DNA of 64,000 nucleotides from JAQUYS01 sp964430665 (GCA_964430665.1 CAYSFC010000002.1:26399-90398); one strand, 5' to 3'; counted from the first letter of the stretch, positions 16,545 through 25,952 are shown. Notes: generated by a model from the sequence alone, not told the origin. Numbers and translations are program-made.

Positions 16545-16828
16545 TTGATTTGAAAAAACTTATATAAATTTGTTGGTAAATTGATATAAATAATTGTTAC
16601 TTGATAATGGTAAATATACCAAAAAACTTATAAATAGAAAGAGATTCATTAATAACATGTTTGCATACTATAAAACTAAAACTTTAGACAAAACTGAGCT
16701 CGAATTAGTTTATAGTGTTATTAATTGATTGTTATCCTCATTCTAAATAGTTCAAAAGATTTATAATAAATCAAATAATTTTTTTGTTATTCGCGATTAT
16801 GAATAAAATAAACTCAAGAGGTAATAAA
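16545..16828 (+). promoter_or_regulatory. Spacer between mscS and asnS with a long imperfect hairpin and promoter
   Basis: Contains the hairpin described at 16649-16724 and, further right, AAGATTTATAATAAATC (about 16756-16772), the likely TATA element for asnS. ACTTATAAATAG (16627-16638) is a second TATA-like element whose predicted start (about 16657) coincides with a 23-codon ORF (16657-16728) inside the hairpin. Confidence 0.5.
16649..16724 (+). ncRNA. Candidate structured RNA / long imperfect hairpin
   Basis: TTAATAACA pairs perfectly with TGTTATTAA at the base. CTATAAAACTAA pairs with TTAGTTTATAG above a 10-base one-sided bulge, with one extra A. The apical loop is about 25 bases. A TATA-like element 25-30 bases upstream supports transcription. 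The same bases also encode a 23-residue ORF starting MFAYYKTK. Neither the RNA nor the peptide resembles a family I know. Confidence 0.35.
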
Positions 16829-18136
16829 ATGAAATATTTATCAATTAAACAAGCAATGGAAAAAGGAGATGGTGAAGTTGCCATACGTGGTTGGATTCAC
16901 AGAGAACGAGGAAGTAAAAAATTAAAATTCATCGTTTTAAGAGATTCAACAGGATTAATACAATGTGTTTTTGAAAAAGACATTATTGGTGAAGAAAAGT
17001 TTGAAATTATTGACAAAGTTCAAATAGAAACATCGATGACTTTGACTGGAACAATAAAAAAAGATGACAGAGCTCCAACAGGATATGAAATTTCTGTGAA
17101 AGACTTTGAAGTAATTGGAGAATCTCATGAATTTCCAATTCAAAAAGATCAATCTGTAGAATTCTTAGCAGATAATAGGCATTTATGGTTGAGAAGTCAA
17201 AGAATGATTGCTATGATGAAAATAAGAAGTACTGTTTTTGCAGCAATAGATGAATACTTTAAAGGAGAAGGATTTTATGAATATCATTCACCAGTATTTC
17301 AAGCAGTACAATGTGAAGGAGGATCTTCCTTGTTCACAGTAGATTATTTTGGAAAGAAAGATGTATTTTTAGCACAAACTTGGCAATTATATGCTGAGCC
17401 TGCAATATTCGCATTGGAAAAAATATACACAATAGCGCCATCTTTTAGAGCAGAAAAGTCAAAAACATCAAGACATTTAACAGAATATTGGCATGCAGAA
17501 ATGGAAGTAGCTTGGGCGTCTTTTGAAGATATAATTGATTATGGAGAATCACTTTTAAAATATGTAGTTGGTAAAGTTCTAGAAAAACACATACCTGAAC
17601 TTCAAATTTTAGAAAGAGATCCAGAAAAATTAAAACCAACAACTCAAAAGAAATTTCCGAGAATAACTTACGACGAAGCATTAGTTCTACTGAAAGAAAA
17701 ATGTGGAATGGAAATACCTTGGGGTAAAGACTTAAGAACCATAGAAGAAGATGAATTAAGCAAATTGTTTGATACTCCTATTGCAGTAACAAATTATCCT
17801 AAAGAAGTAAAAGCATTTTACATGAAAGAAGCACCAGGAGAATCAGAACATGGAGAAGTAGTTCATGGAGTTGATTTTATAGCGCCAGAAGGTTATGGAG
17901 AAATAATAGGTGGAAGTGAACGAGAAAGTGACTTGAAAGAAATAGAGAGAAAATTAGAAGCTGATGGAGAAGATGTTTCTCAATACGAATTTTACTTAGA
18001 TACGAGAAAATATGGTTCGGTTCCACATGGTGGTTTTGGTTTTGGTGTAGAAAGAGTAATTTCATGGATTTGTGGTTTAGATACTATAAAAGATGCGATT
18101 CCCTTTCCAAGAACAATGTTGAGGTATAAACCTTAA
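16829..18136 (+). CDS. asnS: Asparaginyl-tRNA synthetase
   Basis: Charges tRNA-Asn. 435 aa from the ATG at 16829, which has AGAGGT 6 bases upstream; upstream in-frame codons are therefore leader. N-terminal OB-fold anticodon domain (VAIRGWIHRERGSKKLKFIV), then class II motifs: motif 2 FRAEKSKTSRHLTEYWHAE and motif 3 GFGFGVERVISW with the ending DAIPFPRTMLRYKP. The EYWH of motif 2 and the AIPFPR ending favour AsnRS over archaeal AspRS. The presence of AsnRS suggests direct charging rather than the amidotransferase route, at least for Asn. Confidence 0.92.
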   Translation: MKYLSIKQAMEKGDGEVAIRGWIHRERGSKKLKFIVLRDSTGLIQCVFEKDIIGEEKFEIIDKVQIETSMTLTGTIKKDDRAPTGYEISVKDFEVIGESHEFPIQKDQSVEFLADNRHLWLRSQRMIAMMKIRSTVFAAIDEYFKGEGFYEYHSPVFQAVQCEGGSSLFTVDYFGKKDVFLAQTWQLYAEPAIFALEKIYTIAPSFRAEKSKTSRHLTEYWHAEMEVAWASFEDIIDYGESLLKYVVGKVLEKHIPELQILERDPEKLKPTTQKKFPRITYDEALVLLKEKCGMEIPWGKDLRTIEEDELSKLFDTPIAVTNYPKEVKAFYMKEAPGESEHGEVVHGVDFIAPEGYGEIIGGSERESDLKEIERKLEADGEDVSQYEFYLDTRKYGSVPHGGFGFGVERVISWICGLDTIKDAIPFPRTMLRYKP

Positions 18137-18138
18137 TC

Positions 18139-19413
18139 TTAAGACTTTTTTTGAGACACAGAATCTTTAGATTCTAGTGTTTTTTTTGTTTCTTCAATTA
18201 ATCTTTCTGTAAAATTAGTTTTACTTTCACCATCATATTGTTCTGTATCAAGAATTTTAATCAAGTTTTGAATCAATTCTCTTTCATCACAATCTTCAGG
18301 CAAATTAATTTGTCCTAAATGCTCAAAAATGGTGTTTTTCTCAATATCTTCAGAAGATTCTTCAGAAATTTCCATCTCAACAAATTCTTTACTTTTCAAT
18401 TTATTTGTGTTTTGTAAGACAATATATGCTCCTTCATCAAGAAAATTTCTATTTATTAATCTGAAATCAATATCTCCAACTTTACCTTCTTTTAATTTCC
18501 CAAAAAAACGAATTAAAACTATTTTATCTTTAAAATTTCCTTTAATTATTTCTTTTTCGATTTTTTCATTTATATCATCTGAAGTCTTATTTTCACAATC
18601 TATATGTATTGCAACAACTTCTTTCGAAGGTATTTCTTTTATTTGATACTTATTATTTTCATAAAATACAAATGAACCTTTTCTTAGCTTTTCTAGTTCT
18701 GAGAATGAATTTGGAAATGTAGGCCCAGGAAAAACCACAGGGTTTTTCCACTTGCTGTGATCTGAACTCTGGCTTTCAGTTTCTGCATTCTGTTCACGGT
18801 CTTTCTGAGCACGTATATGAACGTGGCCTCCAGCATAGTAATCAAATCCAGGAGGTAAAGTTTTAACGGAAAAGGAATCCATCATTTCTAATTCTTTAGG
18901 AATCATTTCTTTTATTGCTGTATGAAACATAAATATTTTAAATTGATCTGAGACTAAATTATTATAATCTAATTTACCGTAGTAGTTTTTATCTAACATA
19001 CCTTTCTTTCCAATAATTCCTGTAATATGTGTTTTAGTCTTAGAATCAATTGTCCATTCTAACATCAAAGAATTATCTGGAGTTATTTTGCCTTTGAAAA
19101 CATTAATCATAAAACCAGCTTTCTCTAATATATCTAACATGGTTTTTCCATTAGGAGAAAAATCATGACTTCCAGGAATAAAATATACTGGTATTTCTTT
19201 CTCTTTTAAATTTTTGAAAATAGAAACTGTTTCTTTTAACGTTTCAATCTTGGGCAATGCAGTATTAAATAAATCTCCTGCCATTAAGAAAAAGTCAACA
19301 TTTTTTTCAATTCCAAAATCTATGACATAATTTAAATTATCTAAACTTAGTTTATTTAATTTTTCATCTCTATATCCATCCAAATGAGAATCTGCAAAAT
19401 GAACAAATTTCAT
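18139..19413 (-). CDS. mre11: Mre11/SbcD-type DNA repair nuclease
   Basis: 424 aa. Calcineurin-like phosphoesterase motifs: DSHLDG (Asp8, His10), MAGDLFNTALP, PGSHDFSPNGK, FHTAI and GGHVHIR. In most Mre11 proteins the third motif is G-N-H-D/E with a metal-binding Asn; here it is GSHD, with Ser at that place, and the residue after GDLF is Asn instead of His. The C-terminal part is helical and Glu-rich and would contact Rad50, which is not adjacent. Convergent with asnS, with 2 bases between stops. Overall nuclease family is clear; full activity is uncertain. Confidence 0.85.
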   Translation of the reverse strand: MKFVHFADSHLDGYRDEKLNKLSLDNLNYVIDFGIEKNVDFFLMAGDLFNTALPKIETLKETVSIFKNLKEKEIPVYFIPGSHDFSPNGKTMLDILEKAGFMINVFKGKITPDNSLMLEWTIDSKTKTHITGIIGKKGMLDKNYYGKLDYNNLVSDQFKIFMFHTAIKEMIPKELEMMDSFSVKTLPPGFDYYAGGHVHIRAQKDREQNAETESQSSDHSKWKNPVVFPGPTFPNSFSELEKLRKGSFVFYENNKYQIKEIPSKEVVAIHIDCENKTSDDINEKIEKEIIKGNFKDKIVLIRFFGKLKEGKVGDIDFRLINRNFLDEGAYIVLQNTNKLKSKEFVEMEISEESSEDIEKNTIFEHLGQINLPEDCDERELIQNLIKILDTEQYDGESKTNFTERLIEETKKTLESKDSVSQKKS

Positions 19414-19444
19414 ATTACTTCTCCCTTGAATTTAAAATTTATTT

Positions 19445-20005
19445 TCATTTTTTATATTCTTCTCTCAATTTTGAATAAATCAAAGTATTTTCAAAATCTC
19501 CAAAGTAACTATTATATTTGTCTTGTCTTTCTTTACCTTCGAAGAAATAATTATTTTTCTTAGCAACTCCTTCAGAAGCTACATTTCTTTCATTCATTTT
19601 TATAACTATTCTATTAAGTTCTTGTTCTTCAAAAAATTCTTTTTCTAAAATTTTTACAGCTTCACTAGTATAACCTTTTCTAATATGCTTCAAAGAAATC
19701 CAATATCCAATCTCTCCAGACTTATTTCTAGCATTTAAATCAAAAATAGCAATATTTCCGATATATTCTTCATTAACGTAAATACCATATTCTATCTTTT
19801 TTTCTTCTTCGAAATCTTTTTCTTTATCAAATAAATACTTCAGAGTATCTTCGGCAACTTGAGTATATTCAACCCACTCAAACCAAGGTTTAAGATGTTC
19901 CCTACTCTCATCAATATTTTTAAATATAACTTTTGCCAATTCTATATTTGGAAAGGTTCTTTTCAGAACAAGTCTTTCACCCTTTAATTCGTCTTTAAAT
20001 TCCAT
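19445..20005 (-). CDS. GNAT acetyltransferase, RimJ/RimL-like
   Basis: 186 aa. Opens with ERLVLKRTFPNIELAKVIF and contains IAIFDLNARNKSGEIGYWIS, the acetyl-CoA region HIRKGYTSEAVKILEKEFFE and NRIVIKMNERNVASEGVAKK, the Acetyltransf_3 pattern of enzymes that acetylate protein N termini (ribosomal S5, S18, L12) or small amines. The pyrophosphate loop is shortened to KGYTSEA rather than the usual RGYATEA, which is tolerated in the family. Divergent from the ROK gene across 73 bases. Substrate unknown. Confidence 0.85.
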   Translation of the reverse strand: MEFKDELKGERLVLKRTFPNIELAKVIFKNIDESREHLKPWFEWVEYTQVAEDTLKYLFDKEKDFEEEKKIEYGIYVNEEYIGNIAIFDLNARNKSGEIGYWISLKHIRKGYTSEAVKILEKEFFEEQELNRIVIKMNERNVASEGVAKKNNYFFEGKERQDKYNSYFGDFENTLIYSKLREEYKK

Positions 20006-20078
20006 GTTTCAAAGAATTTCATTCTAATATATTAAATTAGCGCTATATTTATATACCTCTATGTGTTGAAAATTCCAT

Positions 20079-20960
20079 ATGGAATATGTTATTGCATTAG
20101 ATATAGGTGGGACAAAAATAGAGGGAGCTATAATTTCTCAGAAAGGAGCTATTTCTCATACTAAAAAAATATATCTTCATAAAAATGATGACAAAAACAA
20201 AGTTTTAAATCACATATTATATGTTTCACAATTCTTAAAACACGTTACAACATATCCTATTAAATCTATTGGTATTTCATTCTCAGGAATAATAAATTCT
20301 AAAGGAGTTTTGATTTCTCAAGGAAATAAATTAGATGTTTTAAATGGGGTAAATATAAAATCTGTAATTCAAAAAAAATTGAATCTTCCTGTTTTCATTG
20401 AAAATGATGCTAATTGTTTTGCTTTAGCTGAAAGTATTTATGGAAAGTATAAAGATGCTAAATCTTTATTAGGAGTGATTTGGGGTACGAATATAGGTAG
20501 TGGTTTAATTATAAATAAACAAATATTTGAAGGTGCTCAAGGAGGTGCTGGAGAAATTGGTCGGATTAAAGTTCCATTTTATTTAAACCAAAATCAAAAA
20601 AACCATTATCAAATAGGGCATATTTGTGGAGGAAAATATATAGAACATAATTATTCAAAAGATTTAGATGCTTCCAAAATATTAGTCTCCAAAGATGCTG
20701 AAGCAAAAAAAATATCAAAAGTAGCTATAAGTTCTTTTGCATGGGTTCTTTCATCTGTTGTTAATACTTTAAATCCTGAAGTAATTGTTTTAGGAGGAGG
20801 GGTTAGCAATGTTCCAAAGTCAGTTTATACTCTCATAAAAAAGGAAATGAAAAAATATTGCGATCCTTACTTGTATAAAAGTTTAAAATTAGAAAAATAT
20901 TCTTTAAGAAACGATGCAGGACTCTTAGGAGCGGCATATTTGGCGTATAAATACACATAA
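20079..20960 (+). CDS. ROK-family sugar kinase, lacking the zinc motif
   Basis: 293 aa. ALDIGGTKIEGA (phosphate 1), ISFSGI, ENDANCFALAE (sugar and catalytic Asp), GTNIGSGLIINKQIFEGAQG and GAGEIGR, LGGGVSN. This places it in the ROK family, most likely glucokinase or an amino-sugar kinase. The usual zinc-binding CxCGxxGCxE is reduced to ICGGKYIEH, so only one Cys is left. A hexokinase would feed the PfkB/aldolase pair. Leaderless promoter likely (ATTTATATACC at about 20049). Whether the zinc site loss affects activity is not known. Confidence 0.8.
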   Translation: MEYVIALDIGGTKIEGAIISQKGAISHTKKIYLHKNDDKNKVLNHILYVSQFLKHVTTYPIKSIGISFSGIINSKGVLISQGNKLDVLNGVNIKSVIQKKLNLPVFIENDANCFALAESIYGKYKDAKSLLGVIWGTNIGSGLIINKQIFEGAQGGAGEIGRIKVPFYLNQNQKNHYQIGHICGGKYIEHNYSKDLDASKILVSKDAEAKKISKVAISSFAWVLSSVVNTLNPEVIVLGGGVSNVPKSVYTLIKKEMKKYCDPYLYKSLKLEKYSLRNDAGLLGAAYLAYKYT

Positions 20961-20989
20961 TTTTATATATTTTTAGGTTTAATGAGGAG

Positions 20990-23767
20990 ATGATGACAAA
21001 TTTGACAGATTCAAATAATGCATTTAAACATTGGTATTTGAGATCTGTAGATGAAATATTTTCAGATTTGAATTCTTCTCAAAATGGTCTGAATGAATCC
21101 AGCATACAAGAAAACTTAAAGAAATATGGTTCTAATGTTATTGCGCAACAGGAAAAAAATAAAGTATTAAAAATTTTATTTAGAAATTTTAATTCTTTGT
21201 TAATTTATGTTTTATTAGGTGCATCTTTAATTTCTTTCTTTTCAAATCACATGATTGAATTTATTGCAATAATAGTTATAATATTTATAACTGTTTTTTC
21301 AGGATTTATACAAGAATATAATGCAGGAAAGTCTTTAGAAGCTTTAGCCAAATTAACTGTAAAATATGTTTTTGTGATAAGAGATGGTGTAAAGAAAAAA
21401 ATAAAATCTGAAGATTTAGTTGTGGGAGATATAATTCTTTTTGAAAGAGGAATGATTGTTCCGGCAGATATTAGAATCATTGAAAGCAATAATGTTTCTG
21501 TGAATGAGTCTATATTAACCGGAGAATCTGATTTAAAATATAAACGGAATGAACCTATATCTGAACAAAATTTATTTATCACAGAACAACACAACATGTT
21601 ATTTTCAGGAACAAGTATAACAAATGGAAATGGTAAAGGAATTGTAGTTTCTACAGGTTTAAAGTCTCAAATCGGTAAAATTTCTGCCGATCTTAAAAAA
21701 ATAGGAAATGAAATAAGTCCTCTTCAAAAGCAAATTAATGCAATGAGTAAAAAAATATCTTTCATGGTATTGTTTATTTGTATTTTATTGTTTTCTATAA
21801 TGATGTTAAAAGAGTTTAATATATTTGAATCTTTAGTTATGATTAGTGCAGTTGCAGTTTCAGGAATTCCTGAATCTTTCCCGCTTGCTTTAACTATTGC
21901 TCTTTCAACAGGTGTTAAGAAAATGGCTAAAAAAAATGCCATAGTTAAAGATTTAGCTTCTGTTGAAACTTTAGGAACTTGCACTGTGATTTGTACAGAT
22001 AAAACTGGAACTTTAACTGAGAATAAAATGTTGGCTCAAAAAATTTATTTTTCTGATGATGTTGAATTAACTTATCATGGAAAAGATTATGAACCTTTTT
22101 CCAAATTTACTCTAAAGAATAAATTAGTTGATAAAAAAACATTAAATAAATATTCTCAATTCTTTAATACATGTATTTTATGTAACAATTCTTCAACTTT
22201 CTTAAAACCCGAATCTGGTTGGATTCTTGAAGGGGAACCGACAGAAGGAGCGTTATTAACTGTAGCAAAAGCATCAGGAATTGAAGATGAAGCTGTACGT
22301 GAAATTCAAAAAAGATTATTTGAAATTCCATTCGATCCCTTTGAAAAATATATGGCTACAATTAATAAAAATCCTTCATCAAAAAAACTTAATACTATAT
22401 ATCTTAAAGGAGCTGCAGAAAAGATTCTTTCAATGTGTTCTTATTTTAGAGATAAAAAAGGACATATTAAAAAACTAAAAAAGTCTGATTTAGAGAGATT
22501 TGAAAAACAAATACACAACTATACTAATGAAACTTATAGAGTTTTAGGATTAGCTACAAAAAACATCTCAGCATCATTTAAATTTAAAAATGCTGATAAA
22601 GATTCAAAAAAATTAAAATCAAATTATATTTTTGAAGGTTTAATAGCCATAGAAGATCCAGTAAGAGAAGAAGTTAAACAAGCAATAAAAGAGTGCAATA
22701 CTGCAAACGTTAAAGTTATAATGATAACTGGAGATCATAAAAAAACAGCCATGAGTGTTGGAAAAAAACTAGGTATTATAAAATCTTTAAAAGACTTGGT
22801 TTTAGAAGGCTCAGAATTAGATGAACTAACTGACGAAGAGTTAGATGAAATAATATTGAAAGTATCTATTTTTGCAAGAACAACACCAGATCATAAATTT
22901 AGAATTGTTGAATCCTTACAAAGATGTGGAGAGATAGTTGCTATGACTGGAGATGGTGTTAATGATGCGCCTGCTCTAAAAAAAGCAGATATTGGTGTTT
23001 CTATGGGTAAAGCCGGAACTGATGTGGCTAGAGAAGCTTCAAACATGGTTCTTGCAGACGACAATTTTGCCACAATAGTAAACGCTATACGAGAAGGAAG
23101 ATCTATATATAGTAACATTAGACGATTCATATATTATTTGTTGGTTGGAAATTTCACAGAAGTTTCTTTAATAGTTATAGCGTTTTTATTTGGTTTATTA
23201 ACTCCTTTAACAGCCATAATGATATTGTTTGTTAACTTAATTACAAGTTCCTTACCTGCAATGGCTCTAAGTATAGAACCTACTCATCCTAAAATAATGC
23301 ATCAAAAACCCCGAAATTCAAAAGAAAACCTGTTATCAAAATATATTTTATTAAAAATAATTTCAGTGGTTCCTCTTTTATTATTGGGAACATTAGGTGT
23401 ATTTTTATGGCATCTAAAATATGACTTTGTATCGATAGAAAAAGTTAGAACTGTTGTTTTTGTAACTTTAATATTATTTGAATTATTTCATGTATTTAAT
23501 ACACGTTCCTTACACTCGTCAATATTCAATAAAAACTTTTTTTCAAACAAATATGTTTTCATCTCTGTTTTCATCTCTGCAATATTAACATTATTGGCCG
23601 TCCAAACACAAATAGGAAGATTAGTATTCAAAACAATTTCTTTAACAGGTGTTGAATGGTTAATTTTAGTGGCTATTTCTTTTACAGTTATATTGTTTTC
23701 AGAAATGTTAAAAGCTTTAGTTAATAGTGAAATAGAAGAACAAAGATCATTACATATGAGAATATAA
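20990..23767 (+). CDS. P-type cation ATPase, P2A (calcium pump-like)
   Basis: 925 aa. All hallmark parts are present: N-terminal cation ATPase domain, actuator motif LTGESD, phosphorylation site ICTDKTGTLTE with Asp337, nucleotide-binding KGAAEKIL, hinge MTGDGVNDAPALKKADIG, and a six-helix C-terminal region with FVNLITSSLPAMAL. The M4 motif is PESFP where SERCA/PMR1 pumps have PEGLP. M6 NxxTxxxxP-like composition fits Ca/Mn transport; ion specificity remains inferred. GAGGAG directly precedes two ATGs (20990, 20993); either may be used. Confidence 0.9.
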   Translation: MMTNLTDSNNAFKHWYLRSVDEIFSDLNSSQNGLNESSIQENLKKYGSNVIAQQEKNKVLKILFRNFNSLLIYVLLGASLISFFSNHMIEFIAIIVIIFITVFSGFIQEYNAGKSLEALAKLTVKYVFVIRDGVKKKIKSEDLVVGDIILFERGMIVPADIRIIESNNVSVNESILTGESDLKYKRNEPISEQNLFITEQHNMLFSGTSITNGNGKGIVVSTGLKSQIGKISADLKKIGNEISPLQKQINAMSKKISFMVLFICILLFSIMMLKEFNIFESLVMISAVAVSGIPESFPLALTIALSTGVKKMAKKNAIVKDLASVETLGTCTVICTDKTGTLTENKMLAQKIYFSDDVELTYHGKDYEPFSKFTLKNKLVDKKTLNKYSQFFNTCILCNNSSTFLKPESGWILEGEPTEGALLTVAKASGIEDEAVREIQKRLFEIPFDPFEKYMATINKNPSSKKLNTIYLKGAAEKILSMCSYFRDKKGHIKKLKKSDLERFEKQIHNYTNETYRVLGLATKNISASFKFKNADKDSKKLKSNYIFEGLIAIEDPVREEVKQAIKECNTANVKVIMITGDHKKTAMSVGKKLGIIKSLKDLVLEGSELDELTDEELDEIILKVSIFARTTPDHKFRIVESLQRCGEIVAMTGDGVNDAPALKKADIGVSMGKAGTDVAREASNMVLADDNFATIVNAIREGRSIYSNIRRFIYYLLVGNFTEVSLIVIAFLFGLLTPLTAIMILFVNLITSSLPAMALSIEPTHPKIMHQKPRNSKENLLSKYILLKIISVVPLLLLGTLGVFLWHLKYDFVSIEKVRTVVFVTLILFELFHVFNTRSLHSSIFNKNFFSNKYVFISVFISAILTLLAVQTQIGRLVFKTISLTGVEWLILVAISFTVILFSEMLKALVNSEIEEQRSLHMRI

Positions 23768-23769
23768 AA

Positions 23770-24588
23770 TTAAAGTAATGGGTTTTTTCCACCATATTCT
23801 GCGTGGAATTCTCCTCCTCTAAATTCAAGAGAAAATATATCATGATTACATTTTGTAGTTCTCATCTTAACTATATTTATTTCCCTTATTTGTCTTCTTC
23901 TATATGTTGCTAGATTAATATATATTACTGCATCTGATAGAAAATCCTCATCATATTCTCCATATTTTTTATTTTCTGTAGGTGAAGATTCAGATATTAA
24001 AAAAGAAGTTATATTCAAATCTCTTAAAAATTCAAAAAAGAAAAATAGTTCTATACGTGGATTCTGAAATTTAGAAACAACATACAATGCACTAAGAGAA
24101 TCTAATACAAACAAGTCAAGTCTACTTTTTTCCTTTATTCTTTTAACTATGTTTTTTACTACATTTAGCCAACTTTTATTTTCATTCATATTAATTTCTT
24201 TAATTTCTTTTCGTATACATCCAATATCAACTAAAATCAAAGAACCTACATCATGAGAATTCATTTTTTGAATTTCTGTATTCATTGTAGATAAATCTTT
24301 TAATATTACAAGATTAATTTTAGTTAAATCATAATCCATATTAATCATATGGTTTATTATTGAAGAATAAGATTGTTCTAGTGAAATATATAATGCATTT
24401 TTTTTATTTTTTAGAACTTCATTATATAATATGTTAAAACTAACAGAAGACTTCATAGTTCCAGATGCTCCTGAAATTAAACTTATGTGTCCTTCAGGAA
24501 TTCCATTTTGTATTTGTTCATCCAATCCAACTATGTGTGTTTTTATACGTTTTATGTCTTCTTTTTTAGACACCAACATCTCACTCAT
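23770..24588 (-). CDS. KaiC/RadA-like ATPase
   Basis: 272 aa from the ATG at 24588; AAAGGTGA lies 4 bases before it and overlaps an in-frame GTG (24597) that is therefore not used. Opens THIVGLDEQIQNGIPEGHIS, as in KaiC-type RecA folds, with Walker A SGASGTMKSS, a Glu in ISLEQSY near the catalytic position, and Walker B LFVLDSLSA. A single RecA domain with no fused sensor. Its start overlaps the upstream propeller gene by 8 bases, so the two are translated together. Archaeal KaiC-like proteins are thought to be signal-transduction ATPases; the target is unknown. Confidence 0.85.
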   Translation of the reverse strand: MSEMLVSKKEDIKRIKTHIVGLDEQIQNGIPEGHISLISGASGTMKSSVSFNILYNEVLKNKKNALYISLEQSYSSIINHMINMDYDLTKINLVILKDLSTMNTEIQKMNSHDVGSLILVDIGCIRKEIKEINMNENKSWLNVVKNIVKRIKEKSRLDLFVLDSLSALYVVSKFQNPRIELFFFFEFLRDLNITSFLISESSPTENKKYGEYDEDFLSDAVIYINLATYRRRQIREINIVKMRTTKCNHDIFSLEFRGGEFHAEYGGKNPLL

Positions 24589-25852
24589 TATGCTCACCTT
24601 TATTAAATTTGAAATTACTTATTTTTCCTGATTTTGTATTAACAACTAATTCGTCCTTGTCATTTATAGTTGCACAACCTACAATCATGTCATCTGTTTT
24701 AAATTGCCAAAGTTTTCTTCCAACAAAACTCCCTGTTTCTTTATTAGTTATATTAGCATAGTTATTTGTTTGAGTAACTATACCTGAAACTCCAGGTATA
24801 TAGTTCAACATATATGAACCTTCGCTATCTAGAATGTATAAATTGTGATCATAACTTCCAGCAATAATTTCTAAGTGTCCATCATTATCAATATCTGCAA
24901 CAATAGGTGTACTTACAACCCAAAAGTCAGTTTCATATGACCAAATCTTTTCTCCTTTATTATTTAAACAATAAATATTGTTGTCACAAGAACCAAACAA
25001 TATTTCCAATTTATGATCTTTATTTATGTCAGTTATATTTACTTTAGACATTATTGCGCCATTTGTATCGAAAGACCAAATCAATTCTCCATCTAAACTT
25101 AAATTATATAATGTTCCATCTAAAGATCCAACAATCAAAGATAATTTACCATTATTTTCAAGATCATTCACTTCAACATCTGCAGAAATTTTATCTTTCG
25201 TTTTGTATGACCAAAACATTTCTCCTTTAAAATTATATGCTTTGATATTTCCTTCATTTGTTCCAAAAACTAATTTATTCTGAACTAAAAGTGGTCTATT
25301 TTCAATTCCTTCTCCAACATCAAAAAACGTTATTTCTTCACCCTTTGATGAAATTATGTGAATTGTTCCTCCTAAAGTTCCAATAACAATTTGTTTAAAT
25401 TTATCTCCTGTTAAATCCATTATTAAAGGAGAACCTCTTATTGCGCTTTTTGCATCATAAGACCACATTAATTCGCCTTTAGTATTCAAACAATATAATT
25501 TTCCTGATTCAGAACCAAAAACAATTTCCTTTTCACCATCATTATTTATATCATCAACATTAGGTGTTGATTTTATGCTATTTGCTTCATCATCATCTAA
25601 AAACATTAATTCAACATTACTAACATTTTCTTTTGTATCAAATATCCATTTAACTTTTGCATTTTCATCTAGAGAAAAAACTTTTCCTTCTTTTGTTCCA
25701 AAAAGAATTTCGACTTCGTTTTTATCAGTTTTTTGAGTTATTATAGGAGTTGTTAAAATCACAGATTTAGAATCATATTTCCATTTTTGATTCATCAATT
25801 TTTCATTTTCGCCCCAAAGACGTTTAAATGCATAAATTATTTTCTTCATCAA
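24581..25852 (-). CDS. Cytoplasmic PQQ/FG-GAP-like beta-propeller
   Basis: 423 aa. At least eight repeats of a blade pattern such as KGELMWSYDAKSAIRGSPLI followed by DLTGDK and KQIVIGT; several carry Ca-binding-like DINNDG, DINKDH, DIDNDG. There is no signal peptide or membrane span, unlike most PQQ propellers, so it probably works inside the cell. TTG at 25852 and ATG at 25849 are both possible starts; AAAGG precedes them. It forms a two-gene unit with the KaiC-like ATPase and may sense a ligand or scaffold that ATPase. Confidence 0.8.
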   Translation of the reverse strand: MMKKIIYAFKRLWGENEKLMNQKWKYDSKSVILTTPIITQKTDKNEVEILFGTKEGKVFSLDENAKVKWIFDTKENVSNVELMFLDDDEANSIKSTPNVDDINNDGEKEIVFGSESGKLYCLNTKGELMWSYDAKSAIRGSPLIMDLTGDKFKQIVIGTLGGTIHIISSKGEEITFFDVGEGIENRPLLVQNKLVFGTNEGNIKAYNFKGEMFWSYKTKDKISADVEVNDLENNGKLSLIVGSLDGTLYNLSLDGELIWSFDTNGAIMSKVNITDINKDHKLEILFGSCDNNIYCLNNKGEKIWSYETDFWVVSTPIVADIDNDGHLEIIAGSYDHNLYILDSEGSYMLNYIPGVSGIVTQTNNYANITNKETGSFVGRKLWQFKTDDMIVGCATINDKDELVVNTKSGKISNFKFNKGEHNE

Positions 25853-25899
25853 CCTTTATTTAAAGAATTGTTTATATAAAGCTTTCGTCAAAGAAGTTA

Positions 25900-25938
25900 T
25901 TACTCAACAATAGAGTAAGAGGAAATATATTTCCTCTT
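25900..25938. promoter_or_regulatory. Tandem hairpin plus 22-bp perfect palindrome
   Basis: TTACTC/GAGTAA stem-loop (25900-25918) followed by a perfect 22-base palindrome (25917-25938; half-site AAGAGGAAATA). It lies between the serpin stop and the propeller promoter (TATATAAA-like sequence about 25871-25880). It may end the leftward serpin transcript from the other side or be an operator. The 13-mer TACTCAACAATAG also occurs at 54062-54074. Confidence 0.5.
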
Positions 25939-25952
25939 TAAAAAAATAAAAA

